The translations under genes and the position numbers were made by a program. The notes under the pieces are model-generated. The model saw nothing but the letters and a program-made list of their open reading frames with translations. It was not told where the DNA came from and did no database searches. From assembly GCA_002433025.1 (NCBI GenBank), contig DJGZ01000057.1, positions 1 through 48,682 of the forward strand: DNA of 48,682 nt, read 5' to 3'. Shown in pieces: positions 26,125 to 34,494 of the stretch. Each line of letters begins with the position of its first letter. The stretch's first letter is position 1. The stretch is from Bacteroidales bacterium UBA5833. GTDB taxonomy: Bacteria > Bacteroidota > Bacteroidia > Bacteroidales > Lentimicrobiaceae.

Positions 26125-26184
26125 CGGTTACAGGATTAAATGCAGGATCGGTTTTGTTACAAATATTATTAACTTTGATCAGAC

Positions 26185-28020
26185 CTACGGTTTGGCAAGG
26201 CCTTCTATTTTGAACGTCCATGCGTAATGGCCGGGCATTTCGCTGTACTTTATACCACTCAGGTCGATGAGCAGTTCATCGCCTTCCATTTTCCAGGGCA
26301 GGTTTCCGGTGCGGCCCAGCAGACTCACTTCGCCTGCCGGAGGTTTTGCCCCGGTATTGATGCGAAGGCTTTGTCCGGGCCATTCAAAACAAATGGCATA
26401 GAGGTTTCCGTGGTTTGCCGTGTAGGCAATGTGCTGCCGCATGGAGCGGTATACGGCATTAAGGCCGTTGCCTGAAGGCAGATCTTTTTGGGTATACAGA
26501 TTTTTCTGGGGAATAATTTCTTTCGGCAGACCGGGGTACTCCCACGACAGTGCAATGTCCGCATCGTGGGTCCTCTCGATGAAGTTTACCGTAACCGGAT
26601 AGAATTTCCCCTTTTCGAGCGTAATGGTACCGTTTACATCCGCTCCGGCTTTGCTGCGCATGGCCTCTGAATCGGTCCCGCCGGTTTCCGACTCCCACTG
26701 GTCGAGCACGGGTTTGCCGCCGATAAACAGACGCATGCCGTCGTTGGCCGTTGCCGAAAAGGTATAATTTGCAGTATGTCCGGGTTTGATCCAGCCGTTC
26801 CATTCAGCCGTAAAATTATCTTCCACTACCGGGTATCCGGGCGAATTGCGGACCCAGTTGAAGTTAATCTGCGGGTCGGTACGGGTGAGTTCAACGGGTT
26901 TTTCTTCCCCGCTGCGGATCCAGCGTTCGCTTCCGTAGATGGCCTCTCCGTTGATTTTCAACCACTCACCGAGCGCCTCAATACGCTCCTGCTGAAGCAG
27001 CGGAATTTTTCCGTCGGCAGCCGGTCCCACATTGATAATCAGTCCACCACCATAAGCTACGGTGCGTGCAAAAAGGTGGATCAGGTCGCGGGGCGACATA
27101 TATGCGGAAAGCTTTTCGTTGCGGTTGAGTCCGAAAGAGCGGCCCAGTCCCCTCACCTCGGCCCAGGGGCGGTCGGCATCCAGTCCGCCTGAGCTGTATT
27201 CGGGGGTGCGGAATCCGATATCGGCTCCGCTGCCCCAGCGGTCGTTGACGATGGCATCGGGACCGACAAGGTTGTAATACCAGGAGATCAGTTCACGGGC
27301 ATGCCATTGTTCCGCCGTATTGTACCACTCCCCGTCGGTAAAAATCAGGTCGGGACGGTAGGCCGACACCAGTTCTTTAAACTGCGGGATCATGTGCTGC
27401 TCCACATAGTCGCCGATGGAATCGTTCGGGTCCTCATACCAGCGGTGCAAGGGATGATCCCATTCCGGAAGGGAATAGTATAAGCCAAAGCGGATTCCCC
27501 GTTTCCGCACGGCTACCGCCACTTCGCCCACGATATCGCGGCCGGGTCCGACATCCACGCTGTTCCAGCCCGGCGCATAGGCGCTGGGCCACAGACAGTA
27601 TCCATCGTGATGCTTGGTTACCAGTACGATGTATCCGGCTCCCGATTTTTTAAAAATCTCAGCCCATTCATCCGGGTCAAACAACTCAGCTTTGAACAAT
27701 GGCGCAAAATCCCTGTACGTAAATTTCTCACCGTAGTTTTTCTTCATAAAATCTACACGGTTGTGCGTTCCGTGCTTCAGCCCGAGCAGATACCACTCGG
27801 CATACGATTCGGCCCCACCGTAAGAAGGCACCGAATAAACACCCCAGTGTATAAAAATTCCCAGCTTATCGTGGCTGAACCACCGGGGGTATTCACGACT
27901 GCGCAAGGTTTCCCATGAAGGAATTTCAGACACCTTACTGTCGTCCTGTGCGCTCAGAGGCAATGCCCCTGTGAGCAACAGTGCCGGAAAGAACATTAGT
28001 ACTCGAAACATTTTTTTCAT
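26185..28020 (-). CDS. GH29 alpha-L-fucosidase with inserted PA14 domain
   Basis: 611 residues with a signal peptide (to about Ala24). The catalytic barrel has KLGIFIHWGVYSVPSY, VTKHHDGYCLW, FGLYYSLPEWDHP and DLIFTDGEW, where Asp229 is the predicted nucleophile of the retaining mechanism. Residues about 385-500 are a PA14 domain (NFTAEWNGWIKPGHTANYTF, DGMRLFIGGKPVLDQW, DIALSWEYPG) lying between the barrel and the usual C-terminal beta-sandwich (NLYAICFEWPG). PA14 domains bind carbohydrates. The enzyme should release alpha-linked L-fucose in the periplasm or at the surface. It is the first gene of an operon with GH92, driven by the box at 28052-28059. Confidence 0.92.
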   Translation of the reverse strand: MKKMFRVLMFFPALLLTGALPLSAQDDSKVSEIPSWETLRSREYPRWFSHDKLGIFIHWGVYSVPSYGGAESYAEWYLLGLKHGTHNRVDFMKKNYGEKFTYRDFAPLFKAELFDPDEWAEIFKKSGAGYIVLVTKHHDGYCLWPSAYAPGWNSVDVGPGRDIVGEVAVAVRKRGIRFGLYYSLPEWDHPLHRWYEDPNDSIGDYVEQHMIPQFKELVSAYRPDLIFTDGEWYNTAEQWHARELISWYYNLVGPDAIVNDRWGSGADIGFRTPEYSSGGLDADRPWAEVRGLGRSFGLNRNEKLSAYMSPRDLIHLFARTVAYGGGLIINVGPAADGKIPLLQQERIEALGEWLKINGEAIYGSERWIRSGEEKPVELTRTDPQINFNWVRNSPGYPVVEDNFTAEWNGWIKPGHTANYTFSATANDGMRLFIGGKPVLDQWESETGGTDSEAMRSKAGADVNGTITLEKGKFYPVTVNFIERTHDADIALSWEYPGLPKEIIPQKNLYTQKDLPSGNGLNAVYRSMRQHIAYTANHGNLYAICFEWPGQSLRINTGAKPPAGEVSLLGRTGNLPWKMEGDELLIDLSGIKYSEMPGHYAWTFKIEGLAKP

Positions 28021-28051
28021 CCGGTATAGTTTTTAGCATCCGACTCTTCTG

Positions 28052-28059
28052 CAAATGTA
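28052..28059 (-). promoter_or_regulatory. Bacteroidota -7 box for the GH29-GH92 operon
   Basis: CAAATGTA reads TACATTTG on the minus strand, identical to the box of the M16 gene, 32 bp before the ATG at 28020. It is divergent from the box at 28132-28139; the two share a 322-bp gap (28021-28342) with no other visible feature. Confidence 0.5.
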
Positions 28060-28106
28060 CAAAAGCAGGCGTGGAATAACAGGCCTTTTTAATTTTTTTT
28101 CAGAAG

Positions 28107-28139
28107 TTGTCCGTTAATTTTAATCATAGCGTATCTTTG
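28107..28139 (+). promoter_or_regulatory. Two-part Bacteroidota promoter for the NagB/PIG-L fusion
   Basis: TTG at 28107-28109 and TATCTTTG at 28132-28139 are separated by 22 bp, close to the spacing expected for the -33 and -7 elements of the Bacteroidota sigma factor. It implies a leader of about 200 nt before the gene, long enough to carry regulation, although I see no riboswitch. Confidence 0.5.
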
Positions 28140-28342
28140 CAATGGCAATCAAAGCAATCATGGTTTAAGATTCTGAGAGTCATGCTTTGCAGATGTCGCG
28201 CAGGTGAAAATTGACGCTTGTAAAGATACATTTTTCCGGTCTGGTGCTGCCTTCATATTCACTAACGACTGTAGTGAGAGGCATCAAAACACCGGGGTCT
28301 GGTCATTCTGCAGCGGATTTCATAAGTTGAGCCGGTAAAAAA

Positions 28343-30679
28343 GTGAGCAATATGAATCACACAAAGTTTACTCCGGTCGAGCAGGCCTTTTCGGCCCTTT
28401 CAGGAGTTGAGAAGATGTCGGCACGCATCCCTTATATCATTACGGGAGACTTCCCCTCTTTGGGGCTGCTCACCTCACTGCGCTTTCTGGAGTGGGTTTC
28501 CGGGAATCCGGAAGGGGTCATCAGCCTGCCTACCGGAAAAACGCCCGAGTATTTCATCAAGTATACCCACCATATCCTCGGAAACTGGAACAGGGAGGAA
28601 ATCCGGCAATTGCTGGGCAGATACGGACTGGGGTCGCTCAGGAAACCTGACCTCAGAGGACTGCAGTTTGTACAGATCGACGAGTTCTACCCCATTTCAC
28701 CGGATCAGCACAATTCATTTAACAACTACGTAACGGAATATTACATCCGCGGATTCGGACTTGATCCCGGCAGGTCGCTGCTGATCAATGCCGAAGAAAT
28801 CCCGTTATCCGGAGGCAGGCATTACAGCGAGGTCTTCCCCGGATCAGCCATCGATTTAAGCCTGCGTTACCGCGAAGCCCGGTCGGTGGAAGAAGCGGTG
28901 CGCAAGGCTTCCATTTTCGCCATCGACAACTGGTGTTCGGAGTATGAAGCAAAAATACGTGAAAAGGGAGGTATAGGATTCTTTCTTGGCGGTATAGGCC
29001 CGGATGGGCACATTGCCTTCAATACCCGGGGATCTGACCTCTGGTCAACCTCAAGGTTAACACAAACCAATTTTGAAACCCAGGCCGTAGCCGCCGGCGA
29101 TCTGGGTGGCATTGAAATCTCCCGAAACCGCCTGGTGATTACCATCGGGTTGGGTACCATCACTTATAACCCGGATGCAGTGGCCATCATTTTTGCCGCC
29201 GGAGAGGCCAAAGCTGAAGTGGTAAAATCAGCGCTCGAAAGCGAAATCAATACCGTTTATCCGGCCACGGTACTTCAGCGGCTGCCCAATGCCCGCTTTT
29301 ATCTCACTGAAGGCGCCGCCAGCCGGCTCAGCGATTCCGTGGAGCGCTACTATAAAACCGGTGAGTGGACCCGGCGTAAAACCGAAAGGGCGGTGATTGA
29401 TCTATGCACGAAACTCGATAAATACGGCCACAACCTGACAATTGACGACCTCAGGGCCGACCCCTGGTGTTCGCAGATTCCGGATCTGGGTGAACAAACA
29501 GTTCCTGAGGTGGTCAGGTCAATCATGGACAAGCTGCAAAGAGGCATGAAGCGTGACGAAAACCAGGTGATCTATCACACTGGGCCACACCACGACGATA
29601 TTATGCTGGGCATTATGCCTTACACCAACCGGCAGCTCCGTACAGCATCCAACGACATTCATTTTGCAGTGATGACCTCGGGCTTTACGGCCGTCACCAA
29701 CCACTTCCTTATGAGTGCGCTGGAAGACACCCTGGAAATGCTTGAGAAAGGTGAAATCCAGATGATTCACTACCCTGATTTCTTCAAAAAAGGCTATGCT
29801 TTTAAATGGGACAAAGATGTTTACCACTTCCTCGACAATGTGGCCCGGCAGAATGAATATGAAAAACGCCGGGGGTTGTGCCACCGCATCGTCCGGTCGG
29901 CGGTGGTTATCTGGGAAACAGAAGACCGTTATGAGCTCCGGAAAGTGCTGAAGAACGTCGTGAATACGCTTAAGGAAAGTTATGACGGCAGTAAAAACCC
30001 GCCTGATATCCAGAAGCTGAAGGGGATGATCCGCGAATTTGAAGAGGAACTGGTGTGGGCCTATTACGGTGTGCCGGTCAAAAACGTGCATCACCTGCGG
30101 CTGGGCTTTTACAAGGGGGAGATTTTTACCGAGAACCCCCAGAAAAACCGCGATATGCTCCCCATTCTGCAGCAACTCAGGGAAATCAAGCCGACCATCA
30201 TCAGCCTGGCCCTGGACCCGGAAGGCAGCGGCCCCGACACCCATTACAAAGTGCTGCAGGCCATTGCCGGGGCGGTGCAGGAATGGAGCAGGGAGGCTGA
30301 CCTTTCACAATTGCGGATCCTCGGCTATCGAAACGTATGGTACCGTTTTCATCCCGCCGATGCCGATCTGCTGGTTCCCGTTTCGCTCAACTCAATGGCC
30401 GTGCTGGAGAAATCATTTGCCGAAAGCTACCTCAGCCAGGTGCACGCCTCGTTTCCCAGCTTTGAATACGACGGTCCTTTCAGCGAACTGACACGCAAAA
30501 CCTGGGTAAAACAGTTGAAACAGATACAATTGCTGCTGGGTAAAAACTTCTTCTACGAAAACGGCAATGCCCTGATCAGGGCTACCCATGGATTGCTGTA
30601 TATCAAGGAAATGAATGTGGAGGAGTTTACCGGTATTGCCAGGTCGCTGAAAAAACTTTCGGAGGGAACAGAAGTTTAA
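28343..30679 (+). CDS. Glucosamine-6-phosphate deaminase-like / PIG-L deacetylase-like fusion
   Basis: 778 residues. The first 350 form a NagB-type domain: SLPTGKTPEYF (61-71, phosphate loop), QIDEFYP (111-117) and GIGPDGHIAFNTRGSD (about 220), which carry the catalytic Asp/His pattern of glucosamine-6-phosphate deaminases. From about residue 410 comes a PIG-L (LmbE) N-acetyl-sugar deacetylase-like domain with zinc motif GPHHDDIMLG. The two activities would remove the acetyl group and then convert glucosamine 6-phosphate to fructose 6-phosphate and ammonia; this order is inference. The start may be GTG 28343 or ATG 28352. It is convergent with the GNAT gene (8-bp gap). Cytoplasmic; no signal peptide. 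Confidence 0.85.
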   Translation: MSNMNHTKFTPVEQAFSALSGVEKMSARIPYIITGDFPSLGLLTSLRFLEWVSGNPEGVISLPTGKTPEYFIKYTHHILGNWNREEIRQLLGRYGLGSLRKPDLRGLQFVQIDEFYPISPDQHNSFNNYVTEYYIRGFGLDPGRSLLINAEEIPLSGGRHYSEVFPGSAIDLSLRYREARSVEEAVRKASIFAIDNWCSEYEAKIREKGGIGFFLGGIGPDGHIAFNTRGSDLWSTSRLTQTNFETQAVAAGDLGGIEISRNRLVITIGLGTITYNPDAVAIIFAAGEAKAEVVKSALESEINTVYPATVLQRLPNARFYLTEGAASRLSDSVERYYKTGEWTRRKTERAVIDLCTKLDKYGHNLTIDDLRADPWCSQIPDLGEQTVPEVVRSIMDKLQRGMKRDENQVIYHTGPHHDDIMLGIMPYTNRQLRTASNDIHFAVMTSGFTAVTNHFLMSALEDTLEMLEKGEIQMIHYPDFFKKGYAFKWDKDVYHFLDNVARQNEYEKRRGLCHRIVRSAVVIWETEDRYELRKVLKNVVNTLKESYDGSKNPPDIQKLKGMIREFEEELVWAYYGVPVKNVHHLRLGFYKGEIFTENPQKNRDMLPILQQLREIKPTIISLALDPEGSGPDTHYKVLQAIAGAVQEWSREADLSQLRILGYRNVWYRFHPADADLLVPVSLNSMAVLEKSFAESYLSQVHASFPSFEYDGPFSELTRKTWVKQLKQIQLLLGKNFFYENGNALIRATHGLLYIKEMNVEEFTGIARSLKKLSEGTEV

Positions 30680-30687
30680 GGCAGGTA

Positions 30688-31383
30688 TTATTCCTCGCGG
30701 TACCAGACGCCGGCAGCATCTTCATCGCGCCGGAGCGGCAAAGGATATGCTGCAAGCAGGGACTCGTAGCGCATGGCCAGCCCCGATTGATAGTCTTCCG
30801 GCTCCAGCAGTAACGCGGTTTTCAGCTCATCCCCGGCAAGCCGGCGCACCGCCTTCCTGATCCGGCCGGCCGTCTGTTCAAACCCTTCCCGGGTCAGCTC
30901 ATAACGTTGGTTTTCCGCTTCTTCCTGGTCCGGACAAAGGCGGTAGCCCAACTGCGTATTGTAACTGATGGCCCGGGCGTTATCACGGAGGATGTGCGCG
31001 AACTGTTTGTTCCAGTTCAGAAAGTAAAAAGTCGCTTCTATCCCGGCTACGGATACCAGGTAAGGCACATAAGTGGCATAAAACTCCGTGCGACCCAGAA
31101 ACAACCCCGACTCTGAAGTCCGCGCCTCCCAGTCTACATTTTTGTCGTTGAGCAGCCCTATCTTTTCCCCTTTGTAACAGATCATCAGGTAATTGTTATC
31201 CAGGTTGTTGACAGACCTGAACCATTCCAACTGCTGTCCGGGAGATATGATTTCACGGTATGCCATATTCAGCCGCACAGGATCGGAATTCCGCCACTGC
31301 CGTACCAGTTCAATATCGGCTTCTTTCAGGCGTTCGAGGGTAATACCGTATTTATAAAGTTTCATCTTCCGGGTCTTCTGCAT
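30688..31383 (-). CDS. GNAT-family N-acetyltransferase (PseH/RimJ-like)
   Basis: 231 residues. The N-terminal 150 residues fit a GNAT acetyltransferase of the type that acylates amino sugars: LERLKEADIELVRQWRNSDPVR, QLEWFRSV, YLMICYKGEKIGL, and NTQLGYRL near 145-152. The acetyl-CoA loop is not well conserved. The C-terminal 80 residues are an extra extension I do not recognise. It is the last gene of the minus-strand series KAS III - SDR - GT2 - GNAT, 53 bp after the GT2 gene. A role in acylating a nucleotide-linked 4-amino sugar is plausible, but the acceptor and the acyl donor (CoA or ACP) are unknown. Confidence 0.65.
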   Translation of the reverse strand: MQKTRKMKLYKYGITLERLKEADIELVRQWRNSDPVRLNMAYREIISPGQQLEWFRSVNNLDNNYLMICYKGEKIGLLNDKNVDWEARTSESGLFLGRTEFYATYVPYLVSVAGIEATFYFLNWNKQFAHILRDNARAISYNTQLGYRLCPDQEEAENQRYELTREGFEQTAGRIRKAVRRLAGDELKTALLLEPEDYQSGLAMRYESLLAAYPLPLRRDEDAAGVWYREE

Positions 31384-31436
31384 TCATTTTATTGGGACAA
31401 CCGACGAAAAGCACTGCTAAATGGCTCATACCATCA

Positions 31437-32351
31437 TCAAAGCATTTCCCTGATGGCAAACGGCGGTTTACGGTTCTGCACGGCATAAATGCGGCTGAGG
31501 TATTCGCCGATCACCCCCAGCGAAAGCAGGATGATGCTGGTGGAGAACAATATGGCAACGATCAGGGCGGTGAATCCCAGCGGAACGTCGGAAACGACCT
31601 TGCGGTAAATAAACGCCACTCCCACAATAAAACTGATGATGGACGAAATCAGACCGCCGTAAACCATCAGCTTCAGCGGAACAGCGGTATAATAGATGAC
31701 CAGGTTGCTGATCATTCTGAAAAGCGAGCGGGGAGAGTAATTCGATTTCCGGTAGGGTGGTTTGTGATGTTCAACCAGCGCAAAGGAGATATGGGAGGTG
31801 TACCAGTTAAACAGCTCATCGATGTAAACAAAATTGATCTGGTGGTTCAGCAGGTTCTTGGCCAGCGATGACTTCATCAGCCTGAAGGAAGAGCCCTGCC
31901 CCTTGGTGCTGAACAGGCGTTTGGAACTTCCGCGGATAATGGCGCTGCCCATATTGCGCATCATGGAGTGCTGTTTCCTGTTATAAATTCCGTACACCAG
32001 GTCGGCGTCTTCTTCCTTCATAGCGGCGATCAGCCGGGGAATTTCTTCGGGCGGGTTCTGCAGATCATCATCAATGGTGATGATATAGTCACCATCAGCC
32101 TGCGCAATACCGCAGAGTGTGGCATTGTGCTGCCCGAAATTGCGGGCCAGCCGGATGGCGGTTACCTTGGCGGGATGCTGCTGACGAATGCCGCTGATGA
32201 CTTCCCAGCTTTGATCGGTACTGCCATCGTCTACAAAAATCACCCGGAAAGAAAAGCCCGGGCGCTCCAGGGTAAGGTCTATCCTTGAGAACAGCTCCCC
32301 GAGGCTGTCTTTGCTGTTGTAAACCGGGACTATAATTGAATAATCGGGCAT
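31437..32351 (-). CDS. GT2 glycosyltransferase, polyprenyl-phosphate sugar transferase type
   Basis: 304 residues. A GT-A fold with IIVPVYNSKDSL, the nucleotide-binding VIFVDDGSTDQSW and the metal-binding TIDDDLQNPPEE (Asp94-96) fills residues 1-230. Two C-terminal transmembrane helices follow (about 235-258 and 268-291, SSIISFIVGVAFIY and LIVAILFSTSIILLSLGVIGE). This architecture is that of ArnC/GtrB/DPM1-like enzymes, which put a sugar on undecaprenyl phosphate at the inner membrane. In this setting it could load a modified amino sugar for later transfer outside the cell. It lies 119 bp after the SDR gene, a gap filled with heptamer repeats, and before GNAT. Confidence 0.87.
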   Translation of the reverse strand: MPDYSIIVPVYNSKDSLGELFSRIDLTLERPGFSFRVIFVDDGSTDQSWEVISGIRQQHPAKVTAIRLARNFGQHNATLCGIAQADGDYIITIDDDLQNPPEEIPRLIAAMKEEDADLVYGIYNRKQHSMMRNMGSAIIRGSSKRLFSTKGQGSSFRLMKSSLAKNLLNHQINFVYIDELFNWYTSHISFALVEHHKPPYRKSNYSPRSLFRMISNLVIYYTAVPLKLMVYGGLISSIISFIVGVAFIYRKVVSDVPLGFTALIVAILFSTSIILLSLGVIGEYLSRIYAVQNRKPPFAIREML

Positions 32352-32360
32352 GGGAATTTC

Positions 32361-32402
32361 GGATTTCGGATTTCGGATTGCGGATTGCGGATTTTGGATT
32401 TA
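32361..32402. repeat. Six tandem GGATTnn heptamers upstream of the GT2 gene
   Basis: Units GGATTTC (32361, 32368), GGATTGC (32375, 32382), GGATTTT (32389) and GGATTTA (32396) follow one another without gaps, beginning 10 bp before the GT2 start. A slightly altered unit precedes them. The GGATTGC unit is identical to that at 16051-16064. Confidence 0.75.
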
Positions 32403-32470
32403 CCAGGTTGAACGTCGCTACGCTGTATTTCTGTTGCTGCAATGCTGCCGGCGTGGATGGTGATTGTGTA

Positions 32471-33205
32471 CTATCCTCCTCCAAGCACCAGGCTGGTGGC
32501 GCTCACCCACTTCGAGGCATCGGCAAGGTAATAAACAATTGAATTGGCCACATCTTCCGGATCGCCCAGACCCAGAATCTGACGGGCTTCGATCATGTTT
32601 ACCGCTTCCTGCGAATAGTTGGCGGCGGTATCGTCGAGCATCGGGGTGCGTACAAATGCCGGGGCCACGCAATTGACCCTGATGCCTTTGGGTGCCAGCT
32701 CCAGCGCCAGCACGCGGGCATAAGCTTCCAGCGCGGCTTTCGCACTGATGTACATGGCTCCGCCCACAAAGGGATATCTTGTCGAAATGGATGAAATATA
32801 AACCAGCGAGCACTGCTTTTTAGCCAGTTTCTTTTTGCCGAGCAAGCCTGCCGTGAGCAATACGGCTGCATCAAAGCTCACGCGAAAGGTTTTCGCAATG
32901 GTTTCGGCGGTGATGAAACGCGCCGGGGCCAGGTCGGAAATACCGGTACTGTAAACCATACCGTTCAGCACGGGCAGGGCGGCCACCAGCCGGTCAATAT
33001 CCGGTTGCAGGGTAAGATCGGCCGTTATTTGCAGATGCCCATCCCCTTCGAGCAACTGAAAGGTTTCGTTCAGCCGGGCTGCGTCGCGGCCGGTAAGCAC
33101 CACCCTGGCGCCATACGCGCTGGCCGTAATCGCGGTTTGCCGCCCAAGCCCTGACGAAGCGCCGGTTACTAAAATTGTTTTGCCGCTTAGGTCAAATGCA
33201 TTCAT
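32471..33205 (-). CDS. Short-chain dehydrogenase/reductase (FabG-like)
   Basis: 244 residues. NAD(P)-binding TGASSGLGRQ (14-23), the NxAG-like position as YSTGIS, catalytic Ser139 in VYISSIST and the YxxxK pair Tyr152/Lys156 in MYISAKAAL, then the usual NCVAPAFVRTPM. This is a classical SDR of the 3-oxoacyl-ACP reductase type. It lies 64 bp downstream of the KAS III gene on the same strand, so the likely substrate is the 3-oxoacyl product of that enzyme on a carrier protein, giving a 3-hydroxyacyl group. A sugar or polyol reductase remains possible because SDR substrates are hard to predict. Confidence 0.85.
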   Translation of the reverse strand: MNAFDLSGKTILVTGASSGLGRQTAITASAYGARVVLTGRDAARLNETFQLLEGDGHLQITADLTLQPDIDRLVAALPVLNGMVYSTGISDLAPARFITAETIAKTFRVSFDAAVLLTAGLLGKKKLAKKQCSLVYISSISTRYPFVGGAMYISAKAALEAYARVLALELAPKGIRVNCVAPAFVRTPMLDDTAANYSQEAVNMIEARQILGLGDPEDVANSIVYYLADASKWVSATSLVLGGG

Positions 33206-33269
33206 ATCTGTAAATTACGGGTTTAGTTAACAAATAGCTTCAGCGATCTGGTCAGAAGCGCGGCTCAGC

Positions 33270-34349
33270 TTATACTCCTTGCTGTGATGCCGGTTCCAGT
33301 TCCGTGAGCGGAGGCACCACCAACCCTGAAGTTTCCATCAGCACACTGCCCCACGACAATCCGATACCGAAAGCTGAAAGCAGCAGCTTCTGGGGCCTCT
33401 GCTCCAGGGACTCCCTGATTTGTGTTACCATCGTCAGCGGAATGGAAGCGCAGCTGGTATTGCCGAAATCGCGCAGGGAATAAGGAACGCGCTCAGGTTC
33501 CACCTTCAGCATTTTGCGGATGGTTTCGTTGATCAGGCGGTTGGCCTGATGGAAAAGCAGGTAGTCAAATTCGGGCAGCTCACGGCCAAAGTGCTTCAGG
33601 GTGGTTTTGATGTTTGGCACCACCTCGCGCAACGAAAAGTTAAATACTTCAATACCGTTCAGTGCAATCTGAAGCCGGTTGCGGTAAATACCTTCGCCGT
33701 ACTTTTTTGTAGCGAACGAATGTTTGCCAGCCAGGTTTCTCACGCCTCCGTCGTAGATAATGATGGCTTCATAGCCACTACCGTCGGTTTGCAGGTTGAA
33801 CTGCATGGGCGCCGCGCCCGGATATAGTTCCAGGGCGGTAGCAGTGCCGGCGTCGCCAAACAGCGGATAGGTACTTTTATCGCGGTAGCTGGAAGTAACG
33901 TTCGACAAATCGCCTACCAGCAGCAATCCCTTTTGCAGACCCGCCGCCTTCATCATACTACTTATCACCGAAAGGCCGTAAACGTATCCCGAACACCCCA
34001 GGTTGATGTCGATCGCCATGCAGGTTTTCGGCAGTTTCAGACGGTCCTGAAGGATGGTGGAGGTTGACGGAATGATGAAATCACGGCTCTGCGAAACAAA
34101 AACCAGGATGCTGATCTCGCTCATGTCCCACTTCAGTTCGCCTAACAGTTGCTCAGCCGCCTGAAAACAAAGGTCCGAAGTAGTCTGACCGGGTTCGGCC
34201 ACATGCCGGTTTTCCACACCTATGGTTTTAATCACCTGCTCCCGCTCCTTTAATTTAATCCAATGGTAATCGTGGTTCGAAAGCGTTTTTTGTGGAACAC
34301 AGGCCGAGAGACCTGCCATCCGTACATCCGGAATCGCGAATATTGCCAT
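33270..34349 (-). CDS. 3-oxoacyl-ACP synthase III (KAS III/FabH-like)
   Basis: 359 residues from the ATG at 34349 (MAIFAIPDVRMAGLSACVP). The catalytic triad is intact: Cys119 in INLGCSGYVYGL, His267 in LFHQANRLI and Asn297 in FGNTSCASIPL. KAS III enzymes condense an acyl-CoA or acyl starter with malonyl-ACP, or in some subfamilies transfer acyl groups. An open frame continues 89 codons upstream into the divergent FAAL gene; that part shows no conservation pattern and lies across its promoter, so it is rejected. The gene heads the KAS III - SDR - GT2 - GNAT series with a -7 box at 34411-34418. It is not the housekeeping fabH by context (no plsX or fabD nearby). Confidence 0.88.
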   Translation of the reverse strand: MAIFAIPDVRMAGLSACVPQKTLSNHDYHWIKLKEREQVIKTIGVENRHVAEPGQTTSDLCFQAAEQLLGELKWDMSEISILVFVSQSRDFIIPSTSTILQDRLKLPKTCMAIDINLGCSGYVYGLSVISSMMKAAGLQKGLLLVGDLSNVTSSYRDKSTYPLFGDAGTATALELYPGAAPMQFNLQTDGSGYEAIIIYDGGVRNLAGKHSFATKKYGEGIYRNRLQIALNGIEVFNFSLREVVPNIKTTLKHFGRELPEFDYLLFHQANRLINETIRKMLKVEPERVPYSLRDFGNTSCASIPLTMVTQIRESLEQRPQKLLLSAFGIGLSWGSVLMETSGLVVPPLTELEPASQQGV

Positions 34350-34410
34350 AAATATGAAATTGATCTTCTGCCGCCTGAGTTTGGCCCGGGTGAGGCGAAA
34401 GGTTATCTTA

Positions 34411-34418
34411 CAAAAATA
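34411..34418 (-). promoter_or_regulatory. -7 box for the KAS III operon
   Basis: CAAAAATA reads TATTTTTG on the minus strand, a full TAnnTTTG match 61 bp before the KAS III start. It is 30 bp from the divergent box of the FAAL gene, so the two promoters are back to back. Confidence 0.5.
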
Positions 34419-34448
34419 CTTTAATTTTCCTTGAGGGCCGGAATTTTC

Positions 34449-34456
34449 TAATTTTG
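34449..34456 (+). promoter_or_regulatory. -7 box for the FAAL-ACP gene
   Basis: TAATTTTG is a full TAnnTTTG match, 38 bp before the ATG at 34495. A TTG lies at 34431-34433, nearer than the usual -33 spacing. Confidence 0.5.
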
Positions 34457-34494
34457 CCAAATAATCTGACTCACAAATCTGTAACGGGAGAAGC

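Noticed and set aside
29519..30244. 241-residue frame antisense to the NagB/PIG-L gene
   Set aside because: It lies wholly within a well-conserved gene on the other strand and shows no domain pattern.
23185..30679. Classical polysaccharide utilisation locus
   Set aside because: No SusC/SusD-like pair and no hybrid sensor or anti-sigma regulator in the window.
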